A stretch of 10,368 nucleotides of DNA from Lachnospiraceae bacterium UBA7729 (GCA_002482005.1 DLFD01000003.1:4561-14928); one strand, 5' to 3'. Numbered from the stretch's first letter, positions 1 to 6,223 are shown. Program-made: numbers and translations. Notes: generated by a model not told the origin, from the letters alone.

Positions 1-27
1 AAAAAGCCTGCCACTGGCAGCCTTTTT
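1..27. terminator. Bidirectional hairpin terminator
   Basis: A run of five A, the arm GCCTGCC, the loop ACT, the arm GGCAGCC and a run of five T form a hairpin with one C-C mismatch. A T-tract follows the stem on both strands. It could end a plus-strand gene lying left of the window and act as a second stop for minus-strand treR transcripts. The structure is read by eye; no folding energy was computed. Confidence 0.7.
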
Positions 28-45
28 GCATACTTTGGTATAGAA

Positions 46-109
46 AAGCCAGGCAGCGGATCTGGTATCCGGCTTCCATTCACCGGATGTCAGATTCACT
101 GCCTGGCTT
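46..109 (-). terminator. Long imperfect hairpin downstream of treR
   Basis: An 11-bp perfect stem (46-56 with 99-109, AAGCCAGGCAG/CTGCCTGGCTT) is extended by inner pairings 60-64/91-95 and 67-72/83-88, leaving a 10-nt loop at 73-82. On the minus strand the closing arm runs into TTTTC, which fits an intrinsic terminator 30 nt after the treR stop. It is longer than a typical terminator stem, so it could also be a dispersed palindromic repeat or a structured RNA. Confidence 0.6.
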
Positions 110-138
110 ATGCATAGGTCTCTTTCCTTTGTATCTCT

Positions 139-900
139 TCAGTGTCCTTCCATGATGCTGGTGTCTTCCATCTTCTCCTTGTGGCGCATCGCCGTCGTCT
201 GGAAGCAGAAGTAATCCGGACGGTGTCTGGACTGGGTGTACTCGAACATGACGCCCTCGGAATTGAAGGTCTGTCCGGTCACGACCGCCAGACAGTCATA
301 CCCGTTCAGCGACAGGTTTTCCTCGTCAACCTGTGTCACGCGCTCTACAGTGATCTGACGCTTGCTCATGACAATCTGCATCCCAAGGTCTTTCTCGATG
401 TAGTGATAGATGGAGTGGACACAGATATCTTTCGTCAGTCCCGGTACAAGGCTCTTGTCGAAGACGCTGACATCAAAGATGCAGGGATCCCCGTCCAGCA
501 GTCTGACCCGCTGTACAAAATAAAGCTCTTTGCCGACCTGGAAGCCTGTTCTTCTCGCTACTCTCTCGTCTGCCACGATCTCGGCAAACAGGACAAGCTT
601 GGTTGTCGTCTTGAAATTGTTTCTCCTCGCCGACTCGCGAAATGTCTCAATCCCGCCGATCAGAAAAGACGCGGGGTTTTCGTTCTTCGTATAGATGACC
701 CTGACGCCTCTGCCATGCATCGGCTGGACATATCCTTCTTCCGCCAGCATCGCGATCGCTCTGCGGACGGTGTTTCTGCTGCAGTCGAACCGGATGATCA
801 GCTGGTTTTCCGACGGCATCAGCGACTGATAAGGAAGTTTCTCGCTCTCAATATCTGCTTTCAGTTCTCTGTAGATTGCTTCAAATTTAGACTTTGGCAT
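139..900 (-). CDS. treR: GntR/HutC-family repressor, TreR-like
   Basis: This is a 253-residue cytoplasmic DNA-binding regulator with the GntR winged-helix domain at about residues 4-70 (PSEN at 29-32, SRNTVRRAI at 41-49, GYVQ and GRG before the wing end). A UTRA ligand-binding domain follows at about 80-240. The pattern LTKDIC..SIYHYIE..LG (155-173), GYD (200-202) and YTQSRHR.D.F.F (221-233) matches what I recall of Bacillus subtilis TreR, the repressor of trehalose uptake and cleavage that responds to trehalose-6-phosphate. Length is normal for the family. The ATG is preceded by GAGGG with 7 nt spacing. No trehalose permease or hydrolase gene lies in the window, so its targets are elsewhere, possibly beyond the left edge. 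The TreR subtype is inference from motifs; GntR/UTRA membership is firm. Confidence 0.85.
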   Translation of the reverse strand: MPKSKFEAIYRELKADIESEKLPYQSLMPSENQLIIRFDCSRNTVRRAIAMLAEEGYVQPMHGRGVRVIYTKNENPASFLIGGIETFRESARRNNFKTTTKLVLFAEIVADERVARRTGFQVGKELYFVQRVRLLDGDPCIFDVSVFDKSLVPGLTKDICVHSIYHYIEKDLGMQIVMSKRQITVERVTQVDEENLSLNGYDCLAVVTGQTFNSEGVMFEYTQSRHRPDYFCFQTTAMRHKEKMEDTSIMEGH

Positions 901-954
901 CGGCTGTCCCTCACAAACTTAGACTCTTGCCTGAGAAGAATTGTTCAAACATAT

Positions 955-964
955 ATAAATTTAT
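955..964. promoter_or_regulatory. Palindrome at treR transcription start, possible operator
   Basis: ATAAATTTAT is a perfect 10-bp palindrome. It overlaps the last bases of the treR -10 box and the predicted start of transcription near 956. A repressor bound here would block RNA polymerase, so autoregulation by the GntR protein is possible. AT-rich palindromes also arise by chance, so this is a weak call. Confidence 0.3.
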
Positions 965-991
965 TCTATACACTCTTAATAAACTAGTCAA
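963..991 (-). promoter_or_regulatory. Sigma-A promoter of treR
   Basis: On the minus strand TTGACT (986-991) and TAGAAT (963-968) are separated by exactly 17 nt. Each hexamer differs from consensus at one position. Transcription would start near 956, giving a leader of about 56 nt before the treR ATG. The surrounding DNA is clearly more AT-rich than the genes. Confidence 0.8.
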
Positions 992-994
992 GTG

Positions 995-1060
995 CCGGGC
1001 TCAGTCGTCTGATTCTCCGGGCTCAGCCATCTGATTCTCCGGGCTCAGTCGTCTGATTCT
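995..1060. repeat. Three tandem 22-bp repeats
   Basis: Three head-to-tail copies lie at 995-1016, 1017-1038 and 1039-1060, each starting CCGGGCTCAG. Copies 1 and 3 are identical; copy 2 differs at two positions. Each copy holds a dyad TCAG-N4-CTGA, and both differences fall in the 4-nt spacer, leaving the arms intact. The third copy contains the stop codon of the upstream NUDIX-GNAT gene; the first ends 3 bp from the treR -35 box. Confidence 0.9.
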
Positions 1061-2139
1061 CCTTTCCGTCCGAGATCCGCTTCTGTCATAACGCTTTCGA
1101 CTTCGTCGCGGGTCTCACCGAGCAGTTCCACTTTCTTATCTTTGTTCGTGTGATGATAATGAAACCCCAGCCGCTTCTGAGTTGCGGCGGAACGGTCATT
1201 GCCGGAAAAGTAAGCGCACCAGATCCTGCTAAGCCCGAGATCCGTGAAGCCATGCTGAAGAACGGCCTGCGCCGCCTCTGTCATCAGACCCTTTCCCCAG
1301 AATTCCGCCCCAAGCCAGTAGCCAAGCTCCGCCTCGCAGAGAAGCGCCTGCAGCCCATCCTCCGCCTGCGTACAGCAGGTCGGGTTAACGGATCGTCGCT
1401 CATCGAAATACGAAACCATACTTCCTTTTTTATCGGTGATCCGGAAGTTCTGAAGTCCTACTGCTCCGACCGGAGCCTGAGTGTCCCTGAGGACGATCGC
1501 ATAGATCTCCGGCCTTCTCAGAACATTCCGGATGACGTTCAGGCTTTCCTCCGGACTCTTATGTGCAGGCCAGCCGGCTGCCGGTCCGATTCTCGGATCT
1601 TTCGCCTGCCGGTAGAGCGCTTCCGCGTCCTCCTCGAGGAACGGCCGCAGAATCAGCCGGTCCGTGACCAGACAGTTGTGCTCATTCAGGGAAGAATGGA
1701 TCAGGATCCCTTCCTTATATACCAGTTTCAGAGAGAAGAAAGGAAACGTCTTCGGTCCGAAGATCAGAGACAGGAAGATCCGGTCCCCCTTCCAGTGCGG
1801 GATCTTCGTCAGCTGCTCCAGAGGGAGCCACTCAAGATCTCCCTCGTCACATTGCTTCAGTTCCCCATGGAAGGCATCGGCCAGAAACAGGTGCATGAAC
1901 TCCGTGTCCGCATCATCATTCTGAAATGTCACGATGCCGCAGTATCGATATCTGTCGATGTATAGTCCAGTCTCCTCCCGGACCTCACGGCGCATGCATT
2001 CCTCGGGACACTCACCCTGCTCGAACTTGCCGCCGACACCGATCCACTTACCATGGTTCTCATCATTCTTCTTGCGGGTCCGGTGCAGCATCAGCACCTT
2101 GCCGTCTTTCACGATATATACAAGCGAAGTTTCTCTCAT
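1045..2139 (-). CDS. NUDIX hydrolase fused to GNAT acetyltransferase
   Basis: This 364-residue two-domain protein is likely cytoplasmic. Residues 1-130 form a MutT/MutX-like NUDIX domain with an intact box G37-x5-E43-x7-R51-E52-V-R-E55-E56-x-G58, preceded by GKWIGVGGKFE. This subgroup usually hydrolyses 8-oxo-dGTP or other nucleoside triphosphates with Mg2+. Residues 157-345 form a RimJ/RimL-type GNAT domain (TDRLILRPF at 159-167, ELGYWLG at 271-277, acetyl-CoA loop WGKGLMTEA at 281-289, RLGF at 323-326). Residues 236-268 look like an insertion compared with ordinary RimJ/RimL proteins. The ATG has GGAGG with 5 nt spacing. It is divergent from MATE 1 and ends inside a tandem repeat with no clear terminator, so transcripts may run into treR. 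The acetyl acceptor is unknown. Confidence 0.88.
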   Translation of the reverse strand: MRETSLVYIVKDGKVLMLHRTRKKNDENHGKWIGVGGKFEQGECPEECMRREVREETGLYIDRYRYCGIVTFQNDDADTEFMHLFLADAFHGELKQCDEGDLEWLPLEQLTKIPHWKGDRIFLSLIFGPKTFPFFSLKLVYKEGILIHSSLNEHNCLVTDRLILRPFLEEDAEALYRQAKDPRIGPAAGWPAHKSPEESLNVIRNVLRRPEIYAIVLRDTQAPVGAVGLQNFRITDKKGSMVSYFDERRSVNPTCCTQAEDGLQALLCEAELGYWLGAEFWGKGLMTEAAQAVLQHGFTDLGLSRIWCAYFSGNDRSAATQKRLGFHYHHTNKDKKVELLGETRDEVESVMTEADLGRKGESDD

Positions 2140-2191
2140 GAGTCCCTCCCCAAAACATTCAGATGATGTAAAAAAAGTACAATTTTCCGGA

Positions 2192-2220
2192 TTGACACAG
2201 ACCCGACTTCTTCATAATAT
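2192..2220 (+). promoter_or_regulatory. Near-consensus sigma-A promoter of MATE 1
   Basis: TTGACA (2192-2197, perfect -35) and TAATAT (2215-2220) are spaced by exactly 17 nt. Transcription should start near 2227, giving a leader of about 100 nt. This is the strongest promoter visible in the window, so expression is either high or held down by a repressor. Confidence 0.85.
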
Positions 2221-2224
2221 AACC

Positions 2225-2246
2225 TCTGCTGAAAATGTCGAGCAGA
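2225..2246 (+). promoter_or_regulatory. Inverted repeat at MATE 1 start site
   Basis: TCTGCT (2225-2230) and AGCAGA (2241-2246) are perfect inverted arms with a 10-nt spacer, placed exactly over the predicted transcription start. It could be an operator or a 5'-end hairpin that stabilises the mRNA. The arms are short, so chance is possible. Confidence 0.3.
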
Positions 2247-2329
2247 AATCCTGATGACCGTCCGTGCAAGAAGCCTTGAGCATCACGAACGAAAACTGCA
2301 ATACAGAGGAAGCAGACTGGAGGAAGCAG

Positions 2330-3679
2330 ATGAATACAGATATGACAAGAGGCAACCCTCTTTCCAGGATCCTGAGGTTTATGTTCCCGCTCATGCTCGG
2401 GAACATCTTCCAGCAGCTTTACAACATGGCTGACACCATGATCGTCGGGCGGACCGTCAGTCAGAATGCCCTGGCTGCTGTCGGGTCCACCGGAACGATC
2501 ATGTTCCTGATGCAGGGTTTTGCACTCGGGCTCACCACAGGCTTCACGGTCCTTACAAGCCAGGCCTTCGGAGCGAAGAGTGAAAAACGTATTCGGCGTT
2601 CCTTCGCCAATGCAGTCCTGCTCTCCCTGATCGTTGCGGCTTCCGTCACCGCGATCTTCGTGATCTTCATGCATCCGATCCTGCGTCTGCTGAATACCCC
2701 GGCGGATATCTATGAGGATGCTTATTCCTACATCCACATGATCGCATGGGGTCTCATCTGCTGCGTCGCCTACAACCTTGGAAGTTCTCTGCTGCGGGCG
2801 GTTGGCAACAGTAAGGTCCCGCTTTACACCCTGATCTTCTCTGCCTCCCTGAATGTCGCATTGGACCTGCTTCTGATCCTGGTCTTCCACATGGGCGTCA
2901 TGGGAGCTGCCGTTGCGACCAATATATCCCAGGCGGTCTCCGCGGTCCTGTGCTTTGCCTACATCCTGAAGAAAGAAAAGATCATGATCCCGCACAAGGG
3001 AGAATGGTATATCGGCCGTTCCGAATCCAGGGTCCAGATCCAGGTTGGTCTTCCTATGGCCCTGCAGTTCGCGATCACCGCCTCCGGTACCATGGTCCAG
3101 CAGGCAGCGATCAACACCTTCGGATCGACTGCGGTTGCTGCATTTACGGCCGCCTCCAAATTCCAGAACCTCATGACCCAGAGCAATATCGCCATGGGCC
3201 AGACCATGGCAACCTACTGCGGACAGAACTTCGGCGCCGGTAAAACCGACAGGGTCGAAAGCGGCGTCCGCTCTGCAGTCATCTCCTCAGCGATCTTCTC
3301 CATCGCGGAAGGCCTGATCGTCTGGTATCTCACTCCCTACACTCTCCGTCTCTTCTTCACGGACGGAGCAGACGTGAAAGATCTTCTGCCATGGGCGATG
3401 CCGTACGTCTTCTACTGTGTCATCTGCTATATCCCGCTGTCGATGATCTTCATCTTCCGCAACTCGATGCAGGGATGCGGCTACGGGATGCTGCCGATGC
3501 TCGGAGGAGTCGTTGAACTGGCGGCAAGGCTCTCCATGTCAGTCCTTGCGATCCGCAAGCGTACTTATACCTTTGCGGCAGCCAGCGACCCAAGCGCATG
3601 GGTAGCTGCCGGGATCTTTACCGGCATCGCCTACCTCTTCGTGATGAAAGACATCCGGCGAAGACAGGAGAAAGCATAG
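2330..3679 (+). CDS. MATE family multidrug exporter (MATE 1)
   Basis: This 449-residue integral membrane protein of the multidrug and toxic compound extrusion family should have about 12 helices. These carriers export cationic drugs, metabolites or other small molecules using Na+ or H+ gradients. The first helix carries LYNMADTMIVG (residues 30-40), whose Asp35 sits where MATE proteins have a conserved acidic residue, followed by the usual AL-A-VG-T pattern. The chosen ATG has GGAGG with 6 nt spacing; a GTG 66 nt upstream in frame lacks an SD. It is divergent from the NUDIX-GNAT gene and convergent with trmD, with no obvious terminator in the 94-nt gap. Its residues around the first helix resemble MATE 2 more than MATE 3. 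The substrate cannot be told. Confidence 0.93.
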   Translation: MNTDMTRGNPLSRILRFMFPLMLGNIFQQLYNMADTMIVGRTVSQNALAAVGSTGTIMFLMQGFALGLTTGFTVLTSQAFGAKSEKRIRRSFANAVLLSLIVAASVTAIFVIFMHPILRLLNTPADIYEDAYSYIHMIAWGLICCVAYNLGSSLLRAVGNSKVPLYTLIFSASLNVALDLLLILVFHMGVMGAAVATNISQAVSAVLCFAYILKKEKIMIPHKGEWYIGRSESRVQIQVGLPMALQFAITASGTMVQQAAINTFGSTAVAAFTAASKFQNLMTQSNIAMGQTMATYCGQNFGAGKTDRVESGVRSAVISSAIFSIAEGLIVWYLTPYTLRLFFTDGADVKDLLPWAMPYVFYCVICYIPLSMIFIFRNSMQGCGYGMLPMLGGVVELAARLSMSVLAIRKRTYTFAAASDPSAWVAAGIFTGIAYLFVMKDIRRRQEKA

Positions 3680-3773
3680 ACGAAATCTTGTCAGCCGGTT
3701 TTCCTGCCAGCCCGGATTCTTTGACCTGTACCATTGACGTATGACAATCTCCCTTCTCTGGCGACCGGTCAGA

Positions 3774-4586
3774 TCATACCGGAATCTCCTTCAGCTTTCC
3801 CAGAAAAGACTGCTCCGGCAAAGTCAGCTCTTCCCCCTCCAGGAGTTTCCGTTCCTCTGCGGTCAGTCCTCTTTTCTCCAGCAGGTCCGGCCGTCTCCTC
3901 AGTGTCCTCAGCAATGACTGTTTCAGCCTCCACACGCGGATTCTTTCGTGATCTCCCGTCTTCAGTTCTGCCGGGATCTCCTCCCCGTCGACGACAAGAG
4001 GCTTCGTATACTGCGGATATTCCAGAAGTCCGTTCTCAAACGATTCTTCCTCTGTGCTTTTCTTCCTGAGGACTCCGTCCAGGATACGGATCACGGAATC
4101 CATGACGACTTTTGCCGGAAGCTCCCCTCCCGTCAGGACATAGTCTCCGATGGAAAGCTGCAGGTCAGCATGTTTCATGACCCGCTCGTCGATTCCTTCA
4201 TAATGCCCGCAGATCAGGACCAGATGGTCTTTCTCCGCCAGGCTTCTGGCCGTCGTCTGGTCGTAGAGTCTTCCGGAAGGAGTCATGACACAGACGCAGG
4301 TATCATCACCGTGGATCCCGTCCGTCCTGGAAGCAGTGCTTTGCTCTTCCGGATTCCCTTCCAGAACATCCTTCAGCGCATCCAGCACAGGCTTTGCCCG
4401 CATGACCATGCCGGCGCCCCCGCCATATGTATCATCGTCGATATGTCGGAAACTTCCCCCGGCATATTTTTTGATATCAGTGATATCGACCGTCACGATC
4501 CCGCGCGAGATCGCCCTTCTGATCACAGGCTCCTGAAGGAACCCATCGAACATCTCAGGAAAGATGGTCAGTATGGAGATCCTCAT
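3774..4586 (-). CDS. trmD: tRNA (guanine-37-N1)-methyltransferase TrmD
   Basis: TrmD uses S-adenosylmethionine to make m1G37 in tRNAs reading CCN, CUN and CGG codons, which prevents +1 frameshifting; it is usually essential. At 270 residues it is a little longer than usual. Seen motifs are FPEMF (9-13), YGGGAGMVM (54-62), GHYEGIDER (127-135, catalytic Arg135), the knot signature IGDYVLTGGE (146-155, catalytic Asp148), EYPQYT (189-194) and RRPDLL (231-236). Residues about 78-96 are an extra, serine- and aspartate-containing insertion before the strand CVCVMTPSG. The ATG has GGAGGG with 8 nt spacing, and a GC-rich hairpin abuts that SD. It is not beside rpsP, rimM or rplS as in most bacteria, but downstream of a MATE gene. 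Key residues are intact, so it should be active. Confidence 0.95.
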   Translation of the reverse strand: MRISILTIFPEMFDGFLQEPVIRRAISRGIVTVDITDIKKYAGGSFRHIDDDTYGGGAGMVMRAKPVLDALKDVLEGNPEEQSTASRTDGIHGDDTCVCVMTPSGRLYDQTTARSLAEKDHLVLICGHYEGIDERVMKHADLQLSIGDYVLTGGELPAKVVMDSVIRILDGVLRKKSTEEESFENGLLEYPQYTKPLVVDGEEIPAELKTGDHERIRVWRLKQSLLRTLRRRPDLLEKRGLTAEERKLLEGEELTLPEQSFLGKLKEIPV

Positions 4587-4599
4587 CTTTCATTCCCTC

Positions 4600-4617
4600 C
4601 CGCCGGTCTCCCGGCGG
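4600..4617 (-). promoter_or_regulatory. trmD: GC hairpin abutting the trmD ribosome binding site
   Basis: On the minus strand CCGCCGG, the loop GAGA (a GNRA-type tetraloop) and CCGGCGG form a 7-bp perfect stem. Its last base is the first G of the SD GGAGGG of trmD. No T-run follows, so it is not a terminator. It may set ribosome access or protect a processed 5' end. Confidence 0.6.
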
Positions 4618-4632
4618 CATGATCCAATGCCC

Positions 4633-4662
4633 CACTGCGTTAGTAGTTCAGTTCACTGCGTT
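4633..4662. repeat. 9-bp direct repeat
   Basis: CACTGCGTT occurs at 4633-4641 and 4654-4662, a 21-bp period, in the spacer before trmD. It could be a paired binding site or chance. Confidence 0.35.
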
Positions 4663-4714
4663 TTCTTTTCGTCACCTTTTCGGCCTGTAGAAGACCAGCG
4701 CCTCGATCGCTCAT
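4640..4714 (-). CDS. Micro-ORF 3 of the trmD leader (24 aa), tentative
   Basis: The ATG overlaps the stop of micro-ORF 2 as ATGA. The peptide starts MSDRGAGLLQAEK and is basic near its end (KRKR). It has no SD of its own, so it would depend on coupling. No family is recognised. It may be a regulatory leader peptide or no gene at all. Confidence 0.2.
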   Translation of the reverse strand: MSDRGAGLLQAEKVTKRKRSELNY

Positions 4715-4729
4715 GCCGCAGCATCGAGG
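4701..4729 (-). promoter_or_regulatory. Hairpin carrying the micro-ORF stop/start at its tip
   Basis: CCTCGAT (4729-4723 on the minus strand) pairs perfectly with ATCGAGG (4707-4701). An inner GCT/AGC pairing with one bulged base leaves an 8-nt tip holding the ATG of micro-ORF 3; the overlapping TGA of micro-ORF 2 runs from the tip into the inner stem. No T-run follows, so it is not an ordinary terminator. Ribosomes translating micro-ORF 2 would open it. Confidence 0.5.
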
Positions 4730-4758
4730 ATCCCCATCCAGAACAGAAATCTCAACAT
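4711..4758 (-). CDS. Micro-ORF 2 of the trmD leader (15 aa)
   Basis: The peptide MLRFLFWMGILDAAA is hydrophobic. Its ATG has a good SD (AGGAGAAG, GGAG 8 nt from the ATG), the best translation signal in the 226-nt gap between MATE 2 and trmD. It ends at TGA. Reading past that TGA in the same frame gives twelve more codons, AIEALVFYRPKR, and another TGA at 4672-4674. That looks like a 28-residue small membrane protein interrupted by a TGA where TGG (Trp) would fit. It may be a decayed small gene, a leader peptide or a coupled ORF. No family is recognised. Confidence 0.4.
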   Translation of the reverse strand: MLRFLFWMGILDAAA

Positions 4759-4781
4759 TAGCTCTTCTCCTTTTCCTGCAT
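4758..4781 (-). CDS. Micro-ORF 1 of the trmD leader (7 aa), tentative
   Basis: MQEKEKS ends at TAA, which shares its last A with the ATG of micro-ORF 2 (TAATG). No clear SD precedes it, and its codons are simply the purine-rich SD of micro-ORF 2. It is probably incidental. Confidence 0.12.
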   Translation of the reverse strand: MQEKEKS

Positions 4782-4812
4782 GAGGCCTTCCCGACGTCAG
4801 CACCTATGCTTC

Positions 4813-6195
4813 TTATCGCCTGCCCAGTTTCCCATTCCTGTGCCAGGTCCTCAGATAATAGACGACCAGCAGAATGGAAGTCGGGACCCAGCTGACCGGA
4901 TAGCTCCACATGACGGTATCAAATCCCGGCCATATCTTCATCGCGAATATGACCCAGAGGATCCTGAGCGCACTGATCCCGGACACGCAGATGATCATCG
5001 GGGCCAGGGTATCTCCCAGTCCGCGAAGCACATCCGAGAAGATCTCGATGCAGATGAATGTCACGTAGCACGGGACAAAGAAATGCATCATGTATTTGCC
5101 GAGACGAACCACTTCCCTGTCGGTCGTGAACATGCCCAGGACAAGGTCGGAGGCATACCATAGGAACAGTGACAGCCCGACGGTCAGGATGGTATCGATG
5201 ACCAGAGACTGGAGGATGCATCTTCTGACGCGCTTCATCCTTCCGGCCCCGTAGTTCTGGCTGATGAAAGTTGTGACCGCGATCCCGAAGGAATTGCTGG
5301 TCATCCAGAAAAGCTGGTCCGCCTTGCTGCATGCCGCCCAGCCGGCCACATAAGAGGTTCCGAACCCGTTGACAGCAACCTGAAGGATCACGTTCGTGAT
5401 CGAGTAGGAAAGCGACTGGATGGTAGCTGGGATGCCGATCTTCAGGATCCTGCCCATAAAGTCTTTATCGATCCGGACCTCGCGGAGCCTTACCGCATAG
5501 CTCTCCTGACTGCGCAGAAGACATCCCATGACCAGGACCGCGGAAAGCAGCTGGCAGAGGATGGTCGCCAGCGCCGCGCCGACGACTCCCATCCGGAAGA
5601 CCGTGACGAAGAGAAGGTCCAGCACGATATTGCTCAGCGTTGAGACGATCAGGTAATAGAGCGGCCTCTTCGAGTCGCCGATCGCCCTCAGGATACCTGC
5701 TCCGGTGTTGTAGACCAGGTTCGGCAGCATTCCTGCAAAGTAGACCTGCAGATAGATCTTCGATTCCGCGAAGGATTCCTCCGGCGTGTTCATCCCCCTG
5801 AGCATCGGTCCCGCCAGTGCGATTCCAAGGACCGTCAAAGCAGCCCCAAACAGAACGGACATCGCGACCGCGGTATGGACTGCCTTTGAGACATTCCCGT
5901 CATCCTTTGCCCCAAAGTACTGTGCGATGATGACCGTTGCGCCGGACGACAGCGCCGTGAAGGCTCCCACGACCACATTCACGATCTGGGAAGCCGCGCC
6001 TCCGATCGCCGAAAGAGCAACCGTTCCCACAAAACGGCCGACGATGATGGTATCGGTCGTATTGTAGAGCATCTGGAAGAATGTTCCGAACAGCAGCGGA
6101 AAGAAAAACAGGAGGAGCTGCTGCCAGATCACGCCGTCGGTGATCCCGTTGTACCTGCTTCCGCGTTCAGACGCCTCTTTTTTCCTCAAAGCCAT
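4813..6195 (-). CDS. MATE family multidrug exporter (MATE 2)
   Basis: A 460-residue membrane carrier of the MATE family with about 12 helices. The first helix has LYNTTDTIIVG (residues 43-53; Asp48 at the conserved acidic position), followed by GRFVGTVALSAIGG. The middle part has GILRAIGDSKRPLYYLI, the usual loop between helices. The ATG at 6195 has GAGG with 6 nt spacing; an in-frame GTG at 6213 lies inside a hairpin and is less likely. It starts 40 nt after the histidine phosphatase stop and probably shares its transcript. It belongs to the same broad subgroup as MATE 1 but on the opposite strand. It ends with basic residues (GKLGRR). The spacer to trmD holds micro-ORFs and hairpins. The substrate is unknown. 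Confidence 0.93.
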   Translation of the reverse strand: MALRKKEASERGSRYNGITDGVIWQQLLLFFFPLLFGTFFQMLYNTTDTIIVGRFVGTVALSAIGGAASQIVNVVVGAFTALSSGATVIIAQYFGAKDDGNVSKAVHTAVAMSVLFGAALTVLGIALAGPMLRGMNTPEESFAESKIYLQVYFAGMLPNLVYNTGAGILRAIGDSKRPLYYLIVSTLSNIVLDLLFVTVFRMGVVGAALATILCQLLSAVLVMGCLLRSQESYAVRLREVRIDKDFMGRILKIGIPATIQSLSYSITNVILQVAVNGFGTSYVAGWAACSKADQLFWMTSNSFGIAVTTFISQNYGAGRMKRVRRCILQSLVIDTILTVGLSLFLWYASDLVLGMFTTDREVVRLGKYMMHFFVPCYVTFICIEIFSDVLRGLGDTLAPMIICVSGISALRILWVIFAMKIWPGFDTVMWSYPVSWVPTSILLVVYYLRTWHRNGKLGRR

Positions 6196-6205
6196 GTCAC
6201 ACCTC

Positions 6206-6223
6206 GGGCACACCTTTGTGCCC
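6206..6223 (-). promoter_or_regulatory. GC hairpin abutting the MATE 2 ribosome binding site
   Basis: On the minus strand GGGCACA, the loop AAGG and TGTGCCC form a 7-bp perfect stem in the 40-nt gap after the phosphatase gene. The next bases are the SD GAGG of MATE 2. It has the same design as the hairpin before trmD: a 7-bp stem, a 4-nt loop, then the SD directly. Confidence 0.65.

Noticed and set aside
142..987. Plus-strand 281-codon open frame opposite treR
   Set aside because: It mirrors a well-supported GntR gene, shows no family motifs, and its 3' part runs through the treR promoter.
995..1060. Tandem repeats as a CRISPR array
   Set aside because: Copies are directly adjacent with no unique spacers, and no cas gene is present.
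1150..1965. Plus-strand 271-codon open frame opposite the NUDIX-GNAT gene
   Set aside because: Arg/Pro/Leu-rich composition without domains; the opposite strand has clear NUDIX and GNAT motifs.
2235..2279. Possible 14-residue leader peptide MSSRNPDDRPCKKP before MATE 1
   Set aside because: It has three Pro codons, but only about 8 nt of leader precede it and no SD is visible.
2159..2995. Minus-strand 278-codon open frame opposite MATE 1
   Set aside because: His/Asp/Gln-rich shadow composition, and it crosses the MATE 1 promoter.
3680..3773. Terminator between convergent MATE 1 and trmD
   Set aside because: Only a short GACCGGTC palindrome was found; no stem with a T-run on either strand.
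4711..4713. Selenocysteine or TGA-as-Trp recoding in the micro-ORF
   Set aside because: Several full genes here end at TGA, so the standard code applies. The hairpin surrounds the TGA rather than following it as a bacterial SECIS would.
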